Shown here: piece after piece, positions 25,749 through 34,666 of the stretch
Layout of the letters: each line of letters begins with the position of its first letter
Numbering within the stretch: position 1 is the first letter of the stretch
Assembly: GCA_028277185.1 (NCBI GenBank)
Contig: JANQGQ010000035.1
Coordinates: 1-64,000 of the forward strand
Direction: 5' to 3'
From: Woeseiaceae bacterium
GTDB taxonomy: Bacteria > Pseudomonadota > Gammaproteobacteria > Steroidobacterales > Woeseiaceae
Length of the DNA stretch: 64,000 nucleotides
The notes under the pieces: generated by a model
What the model was told of the DNA's origin: nothing
Seen by the model: only the letters and a program-made list of their open reading frames with translations
Database searches by the model: none
Translations under genes and position numbers: made by a program

Positions 25749-26749
25749 CGATACTCCCGCCAGGCCAGCGGCGGTTCCTGCAGGAGCGCGATCTGCTCGC
25801 GCAGCGCCAGCACGTGCTCGTCCCAGTAACGGCGGGCGGCGAACCAGGGGAACGCAATCTGAAAGGCCGGATCGTCCCAGCGGCGGGCCAGCCACGCCGC
25901 GTAGTGGATGATGCGCAGGCTGCGCAGCGCTTCGACCAGACAGAGCTCATTCGCCGGGAAATCGCGGAAGGCCGTGTAGCCCGACAGCAGCGCGCCGAGC
26001 TGCGGCTCCATTTCATCTCGCCCTCCGGAAAGGAACATCCACAGGTCCTGAACGGCAGGGCCGCTGCGTGCGTCGTCCAGATCCACGAGGTGAAAACGGT
26101 CTTCGTCGACCAGTACGTTGCCGGGATGAAAGTCGCCGTGAAGCCGGAGCCGGGTCGTCGCTCCGGCACGCTCGAATGCGGCCTCGACCTCGTCGAGTAC
26201 GGCATCGGCGACGGATTCGTAGGCCTGCTCCAGCTCGGGTGGAATGAAGCCGGCGTCGAGGAGGTAGTTCATTGCCTCACTGCCGAAGGACTCGATGTCG
26301 ATTGCCGGCCGCGCCTGAAACGGTTCGACGGCACCGACGTTGTGGATCTGACCGACCAGCCGCCCGAGTTGCTCGAGCTGATCGAGCCGGTCCAGGTCGG
26401 GCGGGCGGCCGCCGCGGTTCGGGAACGCGGCGAGACGGAAGTGGCCGGAGTGGTGCAGTGTCGCGCCGCCGATGCGAAGCGGTGCGACGACCGGCAGCTC
26501 GGCGTCGGCGAGCTCAGCCGCGAATCGATGCTCTTCGAGAATGGCGTCGTCGGCCCAGCGCTCAGGCCGGTAGAACTTGACGATCACGTTGTCCCTGTGG
26601 CCGACGCCGATCCGGTAGACGCGGTTCTCGTAACTGTTCAGCGCGAGCAGACGGCCGTTGACGTCGAAGCCCAGCGACTCGCAGGCCTTTAGGATGTCGT
26701 CGGGTTCCAGAGACTGAAATGCGACCGTGGCATGCGTTGGCTCGTTCAT
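25745..26749 (-). CDS. srkA: Stress-response Ser/Thr protein kinase (SrkA/YihE family)
   Basis: APH-fold protein kinase linked in E. coli to envelope stress and control of MazE/MazF-induced death. The 334-residue protein starts MNEPTHATVAFQSLEPDDIL and shows NSYENRVYRIG (ATP loop), the catalytic LHGDFHPGNVL and the metal-binding VDLDDARSGPAVQDLWMFL, and it ends with the family helix WREYR. The start at 26749 is set by these features. TATAAT at 26764-26759 (minus strand) lies 9 bases upstream, giving a very short or absent leader. Convergent with the amidotransferase gene. Confidence 0.93.
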   Translation of the reverse strand: MNEPTHATVAFQSLEPDDILKACESLGFDVNGRLLALNSYENRVYRIGVGHRDNVIVKFYRPERWADDAILEEHRFAAELADAELPVVAPLRIGGATLHHSGHFRLAAFPNRGGRPPDLDRLDQLEQLGRLVGQIHNVGAVEPFQARPAIDIESFGSEAMNYLLDAGFIPPELEQAYESVADAVLDEVEAAFERAGATTRLRLHGDFHPGNVLVDEDRFHLVDLDDARSGPAVQDLWMFLSGGRDEMEPQLGALLSGYTAFRDFPANELCLVEALRSLRIIHYAAWLARRWDDPAFQIAFPWFAARRYWDEHVLALREQIALLQEPPLAWREYR

Positions 26750-26819
26750 GGGCGCGGCATTATATGGGCGGGTACGCGGTTTGCCGAGCCGGCCGTCTAC
26801 AGGCACCATGGCGGCCACG

Positions 26820-27734
26820 ATGACGCCTGAAGAATCGAAGCCCTGGATGCAACGAGCGGTCTGGTCGGCGCTGCTGCTGGTCGCGGCCGGTTGCGGCAAC
26901 GCAGAGTTCGATGCCGCGGAATACGAAGCCGCCGTGCTGGAATGGCGCGAAGAACGCCTTGCGAACCTCCGCGGCGAAAACGGCTACCTGAATCTCGCCG
27001 GTCTGTTCTGGCTCACTCCGGGCGAGACGACCTTCGGCGGCGGCAGCGACAACGACCTGCGTTTCCCGGGTGTGGATACCCCGCGGATCGGCCGTTTCAT
27101 TCTCGGCGAGTCGGGCGTGCGCATGGTGCCGGAGCCCGGCGTGGACGTGCGGTACGAGGGGATACCGGTGCGTGCCCTGAGTCTCTCCGACGATACGACC
27201 GAGACGCCCGTGACGATCACGCACGGCCGCTTCGCGTGGGGTGTGATCCGCCGCCAGGACCGCTACGGGATCCGGCTGCGCGACTACGAGCACCCGGCGA
27301 TCTTCGGCCTGCCGCCGCTCGGGTATTTCCCGATCGACAGCCGTTACCGCGTCATCGGGCGCCTCGAACGCTATCCGGAGCCGCGGGTGCTCGCGGTCGA
27401 TACGGTTGTCGAAGGCCTCGGCTGGAACCCGGTGTCGCCCGGCGTCGTCGAGTTCAGTCTGCTCGGCGAGTCGTATGCGCTGGAGGCCTACGCGTCGGGC
27501 GACCGTCTGTTCTTCGTGTTCGGGGACCGGAGCAACGGTCGCGACACCTATCCGGCCGGGCGCTTCCTGTATGCGCTCATGCCCGGTGAGGACGGACGTA
27601 CGGTTCTCGACTTCAACCTCGCCTACAGTCCGCCCTGTGCCTTCAGCGATTTCTCGACCTGCCCGATCCCGGCTCCGCGAAACCGTCTGCCGATCGCCGT
27701 CGAGGCCGGCGAGCTTTACGACCCCGGCCCGTGA
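26820..27734 (+). CDS. DUF1684 lipoprotein
   Basis: The 304-residue protein has a signal with AAGC lipobox near residue 22 and then the DUF1684 domain: YLNLAGLFWLTPGETTFG, an FHA-like beta sandwich (NDLRFPG, GRFILGES), FAWGVIRRQDRYGIRLRD, GYFPIDSRYRV, GRDTYPAGRFLYA and the tail FNLAYSPPCAFSDFSTCPIP plus NRLPIAVEAGE. This fits the family well, but its role is unknown. ATG at 26820 is chosen; 26808 and 26847 are alternatives and only the signal length differs. It is divergent from srkA. Confidence 0.88.
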   Translation: MTPEESKPWMQRAVWSALLLVAAGCGNAEFDAAEYEAAVLEWREERLANLRGENGYLNLAGLFWLTPGETTFGGGSDNDLRFPGVDTPRIGRFILGESGVRMVPEPGVDVRYEGIPVRALSLSDDTTETPVTITHGRFAWGVIRRQDRYGIRLRDYEHPAIFGLPPLGYFPIDSRYRVIGRLERYPEPRVLAVDTVVEGLGWNPVSPGVVEFSLLGESYALEAYASGDRLFFVFGDRSNGRDTYPAGRFLYALMPGEDGRTVLDFNLAYSPPCAFSDFSTCPIPAPRNRLPIAVEAGELYDPGP

Positions 27735-27743
27735 AGCCCGCGG

Positions 27744-27773
27744 TTGGCAATCATTTGGAACGACGCCTATACT
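27744..27773 (+). promoter_or_regulatory. Sigma-70 promoter before the large lipoprotein gene
   Basis: TTGGCA at 27744-27749 and TATACT at 27768-27773, 18-base spacer. It would give a 5' leader of about 115 bases before the ATG at 27895; I see no riboswitch motif in that leader. Confidence 0.6.
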
Positions 27774-27894
27774 GTGATTTGACGGCTTTACTATTACACG
27801 ACACGCCGTCATCCTCCGCTACCTTACTCGCCAGTACCATCAACGGTTACGACCGTCGATGGCTGTTCCATCGCGCGTCAAGGAGGCGTCGATC

Positions 27895-29646
27895 ATGATT
27901 CATCAAACGCTACGGCGGGCCGGCCTGCTGCTGTCGCTGAGTGCCGTGCTCATCCTGGCCGGCTGCGGCAAAAAAGCCGACGACGCTACGGGCGCCCTGT
28001 CGAGCGCCGACAGCGTGCTTGCGTTCGTGCCGGCAGACACACCGTATGTCATCGCTAACGTCGAACCTATCGACGACGAGCTCGTGCGCCGCCTGGCGGG
28101 CGAGAGCAGCGCGATCTTTTCCGCCTACGAAATGGTCATCGACGACATGCTGCTTGCCGATGTCGCCGACTACGAAGAGGGCTCGGAAGAGCGCGAGGCT
28201 GCCGAGCGTACGGCCGAGACCCTGAAGGGCGTCATGGAGCTGTTCTCGTTCGACGGTATGCGCGAGGCTGGCTTCGCGATCAACGATGCGTTCGCTCTGT
28301 ACGGCAACGGACTCCTGCCGGTCATGCGCGCCCGGCTCCTCGACGCGGATCGCTTCGAGGCGGCAATCGGCGAGATCGAGTCGCAGGCCGGCGAAGCGAT
28401 GCCGACCGCGGAACTCCGCGGTCAGTCTTACCGGTATCTCGAAGACGAGGATGAGGGGATACGCGTGCTCATCGGCGCGTTCGGCGACTGGGTCGTTCTG
28501 ACCGTCGCGCCGGCGTCGTTCGACGACGATCAGCTGGCGGAACTCGTCGGCCTCGACGCGCCGGCCCGGAATCTGGCGGAAGCGGGCACCCTGGCCGAGA
28601 TCTCCCGGGAATACGGCTACGGCAGCCACTACATCGGTTTTGCCGACACCCGGCGGATCGTCGGCACATTCGTGGACGAACCGACCGGACTCGACGCCGT
28701 GCTGCTTGCAGAGGCTGAGTCCGATATCGCGGAGATCACCGACGTCTGCCGGGCCGAGTTCCGCGAACTTGCCGAAGTCGTGCCGCGGGCGGTATTCGGT
28801 TACCGCAAGATCGCCAGCGATGGGGTCGACGGTTCCGCGGTGATCGAGCTGCGGTCCGACCTTGCCGCGGGTCTCGCGGGCATTGCCACGACCGTGCCCG
28901 GACTGGGCGCCGATCTCGGCAAGCTCATGTCGGTCGGCATGGGCTTCGATCCGATGGCCCTGCGCGAGTTTTACAGTGCCCGGCTGGATGCCATCGAGGC
29001 TGATCCGTACGAATGCGAGGAACTCGCGGAGCTCAATGCCAGCGTCGTTCAGGGCCGTGAGCTGCTGAACCGCCCGGTATTCCCGAAGCTTTACGATTTC
29101 CGCGGCTTTCTCGCGGTCATTGACGAACTCGATTACAACGCGATGGCGTCCGGTGTGCCGCCAATGGATGCCGAGGCCACCGTCATGATCGCGATCGAGG
29201 ATGCGCCGGCGCTGTTGATGACGGGCGCTATGTTCAGCCCGGAGCTTGCGGCGCTGGACATCCAGCCGGATGGCGTACCGGTTGCCGTGGAGGTCCCGCA
29301 GACGGCGTTCATGCCGGCTGCGCCGTACGCCGCGATGACGGACGCAACGCTTGCCGTGTCGACCGGGCCCGCCGCCGAGACGCGGATCAAGGCCGTGATG
29401 GATGCAGAGCCGGTCTCGCCCGTTCCGGTTTTCAGCGTCGCCGGCGATGCCGGCCGCTACTATCAGATGATCGGGCATTCGATGACGCTGCCGCGCGGGG
29501 ATGACGACGCGATGACGCCGGAGACCCGCGAAGCGCTGCGCGATGCGATGGTGGCCCTTGCCGGCGTGTACGATCGCATTCAGGCCGATGTCTACTTAAC
29601 GGAGAACGGCGTCGAGATCGTTTCGCGCGCCAGCTTCAAGGACTGA
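27895..29646 (+). CDS. Large lipoprotein of unknown function
   Basis: A 583-residue protein with signal LLLSLSAVLILAGC (Cys about residue 24), so probably an outer-membrane or periplasmic lipoprotein. The mature part is acidic and Ala/Leu-rich, with VLAFVPADTPYVIANVEP near the start, a form seen in DUF3352-like proteins, and many short helices. No catalytic motif is seen. AGGAGG lies 8 bases before the ATG at 27895, the strongest ribosome site in this part of the window, which settles the start. It is followed after 38 bases by the DUF442 gene and then the dehydrogenase gene. Confidence 0.75.
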   Translation: MIHQTLRRAGLLLSLSAVLILAGCGKKADDATGALSSADSVLAFVPADTPYVIANVEPIDDELVRRLAGESSAIFSAYEMVIDDMLLADVADYEEGSEEREAAERTAETLKGVMELFSFDGMREAGFAINDAFALYGNGLLPVMRARLLDADRFEAAIGEIESQAGEAMPTAELRGQSYRYLEDEDEGIRVLIGAFGDWVVLTVAPASFDDDQLAELVGLDAPARNLAEAGTLAEISREYGYGSHYIGFADTRRIVGTFVDEPTGLDAVLLAEAESDIAEITDVCRAEFRELAEVVPRAVFGYRKIASDGVDGSAVIELRSDLAAGLAGIATTVPGLGADLGKLMSVGMGFDPMALREFYSARLDAIEADPYECEELAELNASVVQGRELLNRPVFPKLYDFRGFLAVIDELDYNAMASGVPPMDAEATVMIAIEDAPALLMTGAMFSPELAALDIQPDGVPVAVEVPQTAFMPAAPYAAMTDATLAVSTGPAAETRIKAVMDAEPVSPVPVFSVAGDAGRYYQMIGHSMTLPRGDDDAMTPETREALRDAMVALAGVYDRIQADVYLTENGVEIVSRASFKD

Positions 29647-29684
29647 TCGGCGGCCCGCGACAGACTGCCTATGAGGATAACGCG

Positions 29685-30212
29685 ATGAAGATGTGGATTA
29701 TCGGGACAGCCCTGCTGCTGGCGGCGCTTGCCGCCGTCGCGGGAGAAAATGCACCCGCTCTCGTCAAGACCGATCTGGCGACCATCGAGACGGCCGCGGG
29801 CGACGTATCGGCCGGCCAACCGAGTGAGGAAGACCTCGCGGCTCTGGCCGACAAGGGCTTCGTCGCCGTGATCGACCTGCGCGGCGAAGACGAAGAACGA
29901 GGTTTCGACGAAGCGGCCGCAGCCGCGGCGAACGGTCTCGAATACGTGCCGCTGCCGATCGAGGGCCGCGACGCGATCAATGCCGAAAACGCACTTACGC
30001 TCGGTGCGCTGCTCGACGCTTACGACGGCCCCGTGCTCGTACACTGCGGCAGCGCAAACCGCGTCGGCGCGCTCGTCGCGCTGCTCGAAGCGGAGCGCGG
30101 CGCGGCGTCGGACGCGGCGCTCGAGGCGGGCAGGGCGGCCGGCCTGACCGAGCGCCTCGAAGGCGTCGTGCGCGAGCGCCTCGACGCCGGGTCGGACGCA
30201 GAGACTCTCTAA
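29685..30212 (+). CDS. Exported DUF442 (beta-lactamase-hydrolase-like) phosphatase fold protein
   Basis: A 175-residue protein with a signal peptide (about 1-19, TALLLAALAAVA). The rest resembles the DUF442/TIGR01244 family with a phosphatase-like fold: AGQPSEEDLAALADKGFVAVIDLRG, YVPLPI and the loop LVHCGSANRVGALVALL. The catalytic-type Cys is C121 and Arg R126, spaced C-X4-R. Most members have a Gly where Ala125-equivalent stands here (HCxSGNR). Whether it is a phosphatase is unknown. It is 11 bases from the dehydrogenase gene, so the two are probably one operon with the large lipoprotein. Confidence 0.75.
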   Translation: MKMWIIGTALLLAALAAVAGENAPALVKTDLATIETAAGDVSAGQPSEEDLAALADKGFVAVIDLRGEDEERGFDEAAAAAANGLEYVPLPIEGRDAINAENALTLGALLDAYDGPVLVHCGSANRVGALVALLEAERGAASDAALEAGRAAGLTERLEGVVRERLDAGSDAETL

Positions 30213-30223
30213 GGAGCCGGAAC

Positions 30224-31231
30224 ATGCGCGCGATGCTGCTCGAGCGGCTCGCGAACCTCGACCGTGAGCGTCACCCGCTGCGCCTCGCCGACATTCGCCG
30301 TCCCGAGCCTGCGGCCGGCGAAGTCCTGATCGCCGTCAGCGCCTGCGGCGTATGCCATACCGAACTCGACGAGATCGAAGCGCGAACGCCGCCGCCGTCG
30401 CTGCCGGTCGTGCCGGGGCACGAAGTCGTCGGCCGCGTTGCGGCGCTCGGCGCCGGGGTCACGACGCTGAGCGAAGGCGATCGTGTCGGCGTCGGCTGGA
30501 TTCATTCGTCCGACGGGAGTGAGCGCGAGAACCTTAGCGATGACTTCGTTGCGACAGGTCGCGACGTGAACGGTGGTTACGCGGAGTTCATGACGGTCCC
30601 CGCCGACTATGCCTACCCGATTCCCGATGCTTTCACCGATCGCGAGGCGGCACCGTTACTCTGCGCGGGCAGCGTGGGTTACCGCGCACTAAGGCTGACG
30701 GAACTCGAAAACGGCGAAGTGCTCGGCCTGATGGGCTTCGGCGGCTCCGGCCATCTCGTACTGCAGCTTGCAAAGCATATGTTCCCCGACAGTTCGGTAT
30801 TTGTGTTTGCGAGAAACCCGGAGGAGCGCGCCTTCGCGCTCGAACTCGGCGCCGACTGGGCGGGCGACATCGGCGAGCGGCCGCCGGTCGCACCGATGGC
30901 CATCATCGACACGACGCCGGTCTGGCGGCCCCTGATCGCATCGCTGTGGTGTCTCGCGCCGGGCGGCCGTCTCGTCGTCAACGCGATTCGCAAGGAAGAC
31001 GCCGATGTCGGGATGATGGCGGGTATTCGTTATGAAACGCACTTGTGGCACGAGAAGTCGCTCAAGACCGTGGCGAACGTCACGCGCCGCGACATCGCCG
31101 AGTTCCTGCCGCTGGCGGCAGAGGCAGGGTTGTCGGTAGCGACGCAGACGTATGCGCTGGAGGATGCAAATCGCGCGTTGCTCGATCTGAAGTACGGGGC
31201 GGTTCGCGGGGCGAAGGTGCTAGTGACTTGA
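30224..31231 (+). CDS. Zinc-type alcohol dehydrogenase lacking the structural zinc lobe
   Basis: A 335-residue medium-chain dehydrogenase. Catalytic zinc ligands are present: C44 (ACGVCHTELD), H66/E67 (PGHEVVG) and C147 (LLCAGSVGY). A Rossmann motif GLMGFGGSGHLVLQLAK binds NAD(P). The structural zinc loop, where relatives have four cysteines, reads HSSDGSERENLSDD at residues 94-107 with no cysteine. The rest follows the AdhA-like family (GVGWIHS, GGYAEF, VNAIRKED). AAGGAG lies 8 bases before the ATG. Substrate is unknown; aldehyde or alcohol. It ends the likely operon with the lipoprotein and DUF442 genes. Confidence 0.88.
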   Translation: MRAMLLERLANLDRERHPLRLADIRRPEPAAGEVLIAVSACGVCHTELDEIEARTPPPSLPVVPGHEVVGRVAALGAGVTTLSEGDRVGVGWIHSSDGSERENLSDDFVATGRDVNGGYAEFMTVPADYAYPIPDAFTDREAAPLLCAGSVGYRALRLTELENGEVLGLMGFGGSGHLVLQLAKHMFPDSSVFVFARNPEERAFALELGADWAGDIGERPPVAPMAIIDTTPVWRPLIASLWCLAPGGRLVVNAIRKEDADVGMMAGIRYETHLWHEKSLKTVANVTRRDIAEFLPLAAEAGLSVATQTYALEDANRALLDLKYGAVRGAKVLVT

Positions 31232-31269
31232 GTAAGGCACGAGATATCAGTTCGCGGCCACGCCGAACT

Positions 31270-32511
31270 TCAACCGTCGTGCCTCAACCCGATACCCGTA
31301 AACGCCTCGAGCCGATCCAGATGCGGCGCCAGATCCAGGCCTTCTGCTTCGATCCAAGCCGGATCGTAGTAACTGCCGAGATACCGCTCCCCGCCATCGC
31401 AGATCAGCGTCGCCACGCTGCCTTTCCTCCCGGCGGCCTGCATCTCCGCCATCAGCGTCAGCGCGCCGTAGACGTTCGTGCCGGTTGAGCCGCCGCACTT
31501 GCGGTCCAGTACGGCTTCGAGCCAGTGGATCGTCGCGATGGAGGCGGCGTCGGGCACGTTGATCATCCGGTCGATCACTTCCGGCAGGAATGACTTTTCG
31601 ACGCGCGGCCGGCCGATGCCCTCGATGCGGGAAGAGCCCTCGATCTTCAGCTCGGTGTCCCGGGTCACGTAGCTGTCGTAGAACACGGAGTTTTCCGGAT
31701 CGACGACGCAAATTTGAGTCTTCTCCAGCAGCTCGGGCCGATATCGCACATAGCGGCCGAGCGTCGCGGAGGTTCCGCCGGTGCCCGCGCTCATCACGAC
31801 CCAGTCGGGCACGGGGTGCTCCTCTTTCGCCAGCTGGCAAAACAGGCTGTCGGCGATGTTGTTGTTGCCCCGCCAGTCGGTTGCGCGCTCGGCATAGATG
31901 AACTGATCCATGTAGTGCCCGTTGAGTTCGGCCGCGAGAGCGTGCGCCCGCTGATGCACCTGGGAGAACTCCGCCTCTTCGATAGTCCCGCCGAAGAAGC
32001 GAATCTGATGCAGCTTTTGCGGCGCCGTGCCGACGGGCACGACGGCGATGAACTGAAGCCCGAGCAATTTGGCAAAGTAGGCTTCGGACACGGCGGTCGA
32101 ACCGGACGACACCTCGATGATCGGCGTCTCCGGACCGATCCGCCCGTTGCAAAGCCCGTAGAGAAACAGCGAACGAGCCAGACGGTGCTTGAGGCTGCCG
32201 GAAGGGTGGGTGGACTCGTCCTTGAGGTACAGCGGTATGTCGGGGAGTTTCGGCAGTACGACCTTGATCAGGTGCGTGTCGGCGGAGCGGTTGAAGTCCG
32301 CCATGATCTGCTCCATGGCCCAGCGTACCCAGGCGCGGTTCCGGTCATCTGCATCTGAGCGGCGGAATGAGTTCTGCTGGTTGGCGTGTGCGGTGCTTAT
32401 TGTTGTGTCCTCCGGCGTCGGACGATACCACGCGAGGCTTCGCTGTCCAGGCCGTCTATTGAGCCGATGGGTCGCATCCCGGCTGCCCTGCGAGCAGCCG
32501 ACGGACTTCAT
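31270..32511 (-). CDS. PLP-dependent Cds1-like cysteine desulfhydrase / cysteine synthase family
   Basis: Fold-type II PLP enzyme, closest in my recall to mycobacterial Cds1, an L-cysteine desulfhydrase that forms H2S, pyruvate and ammonia. Features are LYLKDESTHPSGSLKHRLA with the PLP lysine at about 108, EVSSGSTAVSEAYFAKLLG (phosphate loop), YAERATDWRGNNNIADS, SAGTGGTSATLGRY and IEGIGRPR. The start is uncertain: ATG 32511 overlaps the upstream gene by 56 bases and adds about 37 unlikely residues, while an ATA at 32400-32398 has GGAGG exactly 8 bases upstream; an ATG at 32316 has no ribosome site. It lies downstream of the membrane-anchored helical protein. Confidence 0.85.
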   Translation of the reverse strand: MKSVGCSQGSRDATHRLNRRPGQRSLAWYRPTPEDTTISTAHANQQNSFRRSDADDRNRAWVRWAMEQIMADFNRSADTHLIKVVLPKLPDIPLYLKDESTHPSGSLKHRLARSLFLYGLCNGRIGPETPIIEVSSGSTAVSEAYFAKLLGLQFIAVVPVGTAPQKLHQIRFFGGTIEEAEFSQVHQRAHALAAELNGHYMDQFIYAERATDWRGNNNIADSLFCQLAKEEHPVPDWVVMSAGTGGTSATLGRYVRYRPELLEKTQICVVDPENSVFYDSYVTRDTELKIEGSSRIEGIGRPRVEKSFLPEVIDRMINVPDAASIATIHWLEAVLDRKCGGSTGTNVYGALTLMAEMQAAGRKGSVATLICDGGERYLGSYYDPAWIEAEGLDLAPHLDRLEAFTGIGLRHDG

Positions 32512-33598
32512 CGGATATGCGTCGTTCAGCAGCCGCCTCGCCGTCCGACCTGACCGCGGCGACGTAGGCCGAGAACAGAGCGGGATCCGTCATTATCAGC
32601 GGGCCCGTTTCGGGCCGGCTATTTGCGACCAGGTCGAACCGTTCCCGGGCACGTTCCTCTGCTCGTCGCTTCACGTCGGTGGCCTTTTCGACCTCGCCAA
32701 GCTTCTCCAGGGTAAGCGCCTGTATCGCGCGGGCTGCGAGAACGGCCGTTTCGGTTTTGCCCTGACGCTCGAGGAGTTCTCCGTAAGCCAGACACGCGTA
32801 AGCCCAGTCCACGTTCGCGGCGGATCGTTCCTCGCACATCGCGAGGTAAACGTTGTAGGACGGCAGATTCCTGGCTGCGAGAGCAAACGCCGCACTCGCT
32901 CTTTCGGGAAACGGGAAGTCGCTTCCGGCGGCGAATCCCCTTTGGACCATTTCGACGGTCTCGGGCCAGTAAGCTCTGGATTCAGCAGCCGTGCCAGCAC
33001 GGCGTATTGCGACAAGCGCGGCATCGTTGTCGCCGGCGGCGTGTCGATTCGCGGCAATGCGGATCCACGTTTCGCTGTTTTGGCCGTCGACCTCGATCAG
33101 TTGCCGTTCCCACGCGCGTAGCGGACAGGCTCCACCGTCGCCCGACTCGGAGCAGATTTTCACGGCGCCCCAGATCAGGAACGGATCCGAAGGGGTTAGT
33201 GAGATCGCGCGGGCAAGTAGCTCAGCTCGCAACACCGGGTCGTCTTCCAGCATTGCCGCCAGGTGCAGGTGTTCGGCTGAGGACGATACTGACAGGTTTT
33301 GCCGTAGCTGAGGATACGGATAGATTGGGGGCGACGTGTCCCCCTGTGTTGATGAGCCGTCCGCGGGAGCGGCAGCATCGTCTGAGCAGACGGCGGCCAG
33401 AGCCGCGCGCAGGTTGGCAATCGGGAGCTCATGTCGCGGGTCGGGCGGTGAGTTGCCTGGTTGAGCTTCTGTCGTAGTCGAGGCGGGTGGCGGGAGGCCG
33501 CTGTCCGTTCTTTTCTCGCGGAATCCGAACACGGCGAACAACAGCGCCGATATGACTATCGCTGCGATAACGGCGAACGAACGGGTGGCCGGGCTCAC
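32456..33598 (-). CDS. Membrane-anchored helical-repeat protein, unknown
   Basis: A 380-residue protein with a cytoplasmic start and one membrane helix (about residues 8-26, FAVIAAIVISALLFAVFGF), so bitopic with the C-terminal part outside. That part has a Pro/Ser/Thr-rich linker, then helices with TPR-like pattern (LAAMLEDDPVLRAELLARAIS, WIRIAANRHAAGDNDAALVAIRRAG, ACLAYGELLERQGKTETAVLAARAIQAL). Several Cys residues may be disulfides. It might gather proteins, but the family is not recognised. The end overlaps the Cds1-like frame. It is 33 bases after the end of the ATPase gene. Confidence 0.7.
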   Translation of the reverse strand: MSPATRSFAVIAAIVISALLFAVFGFREKRTDSGLPPPASTTTEAQPGNSPPDPRHELPIANLRAALAAVCSDDAAAPADGSSTQGDTSPPIYPYPQLRQNLSVSSSAEHLHLAAMLEDDPVLRAELLARAISLTPSDPFLIWGAVKICSESGDGGACPLRAWERQLIEVDGQNSETWIRIAANRHAAGDNDAALVAIRRAGTAAESRAYWPETVEMVQRGFAAGSDFPFPERASAAFALAARNLPSYNVYLAMCEERSAANVDWAYACLAYGELLERQGKTETAVLAARAIQALTLEKLGEVEKATDVKRRAEERARERFDLVANSRPETGPLIMTDPALFSAYVAAVRSDGEAAAERRISDEVRRLLAGQPGCDPSAQ

Positions 33599-33631
33599 TG
33601 TAAATTCTCCAAAAAACTGTTTTCGAATAGT

Positions 33632-34666
33632 CTATGGGTTCAGAGGGGTTCCGCGTAGGGTTGGAGACATCTGCTTGAGAGCCCGAACCAATTCGTACAG
33701 CTTGTCGTAAGACTGCGGGGCCGATGATCCGGCCCGGAGACGCCAGCCGGCGTCGCCGAGGAGCTCCAGCGACGGATATGCTTCGTGATCGCCCGCACGG
33801 TCGAGCGGACGAAATCCGTTGCGCTCGAGTGCGCGTATCGTCCAGGCCCTCTGCACGGGGTCTCCGCCGCTGACTTCGATGCCGGCGCGCGCAGCCTTGC
33901 CGAGGCTGAAGCTCCCGTGGAGTGGATCGAACTCGATACCTTCATCGGCGAACACTTTGCCGAAAGACCCGTCGAGCACGAGATCCTCCGGCGCACCGGT
34001 GTCCAGGGTCCCGTCGGCGCGCAGCAGCCAGATTCGATCGGCGGTGCGTAGCGCAAGATCGAGATCGTGAGTCGAGATCAGAATGCTGCGTTTCGCGTCG
34101 CTGGCGAGCTTGCCAAGAAGCCTCACGATTTCGATCCGTCGCGGTAGATCCAGAAACGCCGTGATCTCGTCGAGGATCATTAGTCGTGGTTCCTGTGCCA
34201 AAGCTCTCGCGACCATCACGCGCTGTCGCTCGCCGTCGCTGAGTTCGGCCACCAGGCGATCGCTGAACGGCCCGGCGCCGGCAAGCTCGATGGCGTTGTG
34301 GACCGCCTCCCGATCCTCGGCGGTCAGATTCCCGAACCACCCGGTATGCGGGAACCGGCCGAGGCAGACCATGGCATAGCCCGTCAGCAGTCCGGCAGTT
34401 GCGCGTTCCGTCAGAACCACGCTCAACCTGGTGGCCCGCTGATTGGGGGTGAGCGTTCGTATGTCGACGCCGTCGAGCACTACCGAGCCCCCGAGCGGCG
34501 GCTGGATGCCCGCGATCGTTCGCATTAACGTCGATTTTCCCGCGCCGTTCGGGCCGAGGAGACAGACAAACTCGCCGGCTTCGAGTCTCAGGTTGAGGTT
34601 CCTGGCAATCGTCGTCGTGCCCCGGCGCGAGCGGTAGCCGATGTCGAGTTTCTCGGCCGTCAGCAT
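33632..34666 (-). CDS. ABC transporter ATPase of the metal/metallophore uptake operon
   Basis: FecE/BtuD-type nucleotide-binding subunit, 344 residues. It has Walker A LLGPNGAGKSTLM, a Q-loop region, the signature LSDGERQRVMVARAL, Walker B LMILDEITAFLD and the switch HDLDL. Relatives are about 255-270 residues; here about 85 extra residues follow (from FDPLHGSF to LRGTPLNP) with no recognised domain. The ATG at 34666 overlaps the permease stop by one base (TGATG). The substrate is probably a metal chelate or vitamin B12-like compound carried by the adjacent permease and binding protein. Confidence 0.9.
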   Translation of the reverse strand: MLTAEKLDIGYRSRRGTTTIARNLNLRLEAGEFVCLLGPNGAGKSTLMRTIAGIQPPLGGSVVLDGVDIRTLTPNQRATRLSVVLTERATAGLLTGYAMVCLGRFPHTGWFGNLTAEDREAVHNAIELAGAGPFSDRLVAELSDGERQRVMVARALAQEPRLMILDEITAFLDLPRRIEIVRLLGKLASDAKRSILISTHDLDLALRTADRIWLLRADGTLDTGAPEDLVLDGSFGKVFADEGIEFDPLHGSFSLGKAARAGIEVSGGDPVQRAWTIRALERNGFRPLDRAGDHEAYPSLELLGDAGWRLRAGSSAPQSYDKLYELVRALKQMSPTLRGTPLNP

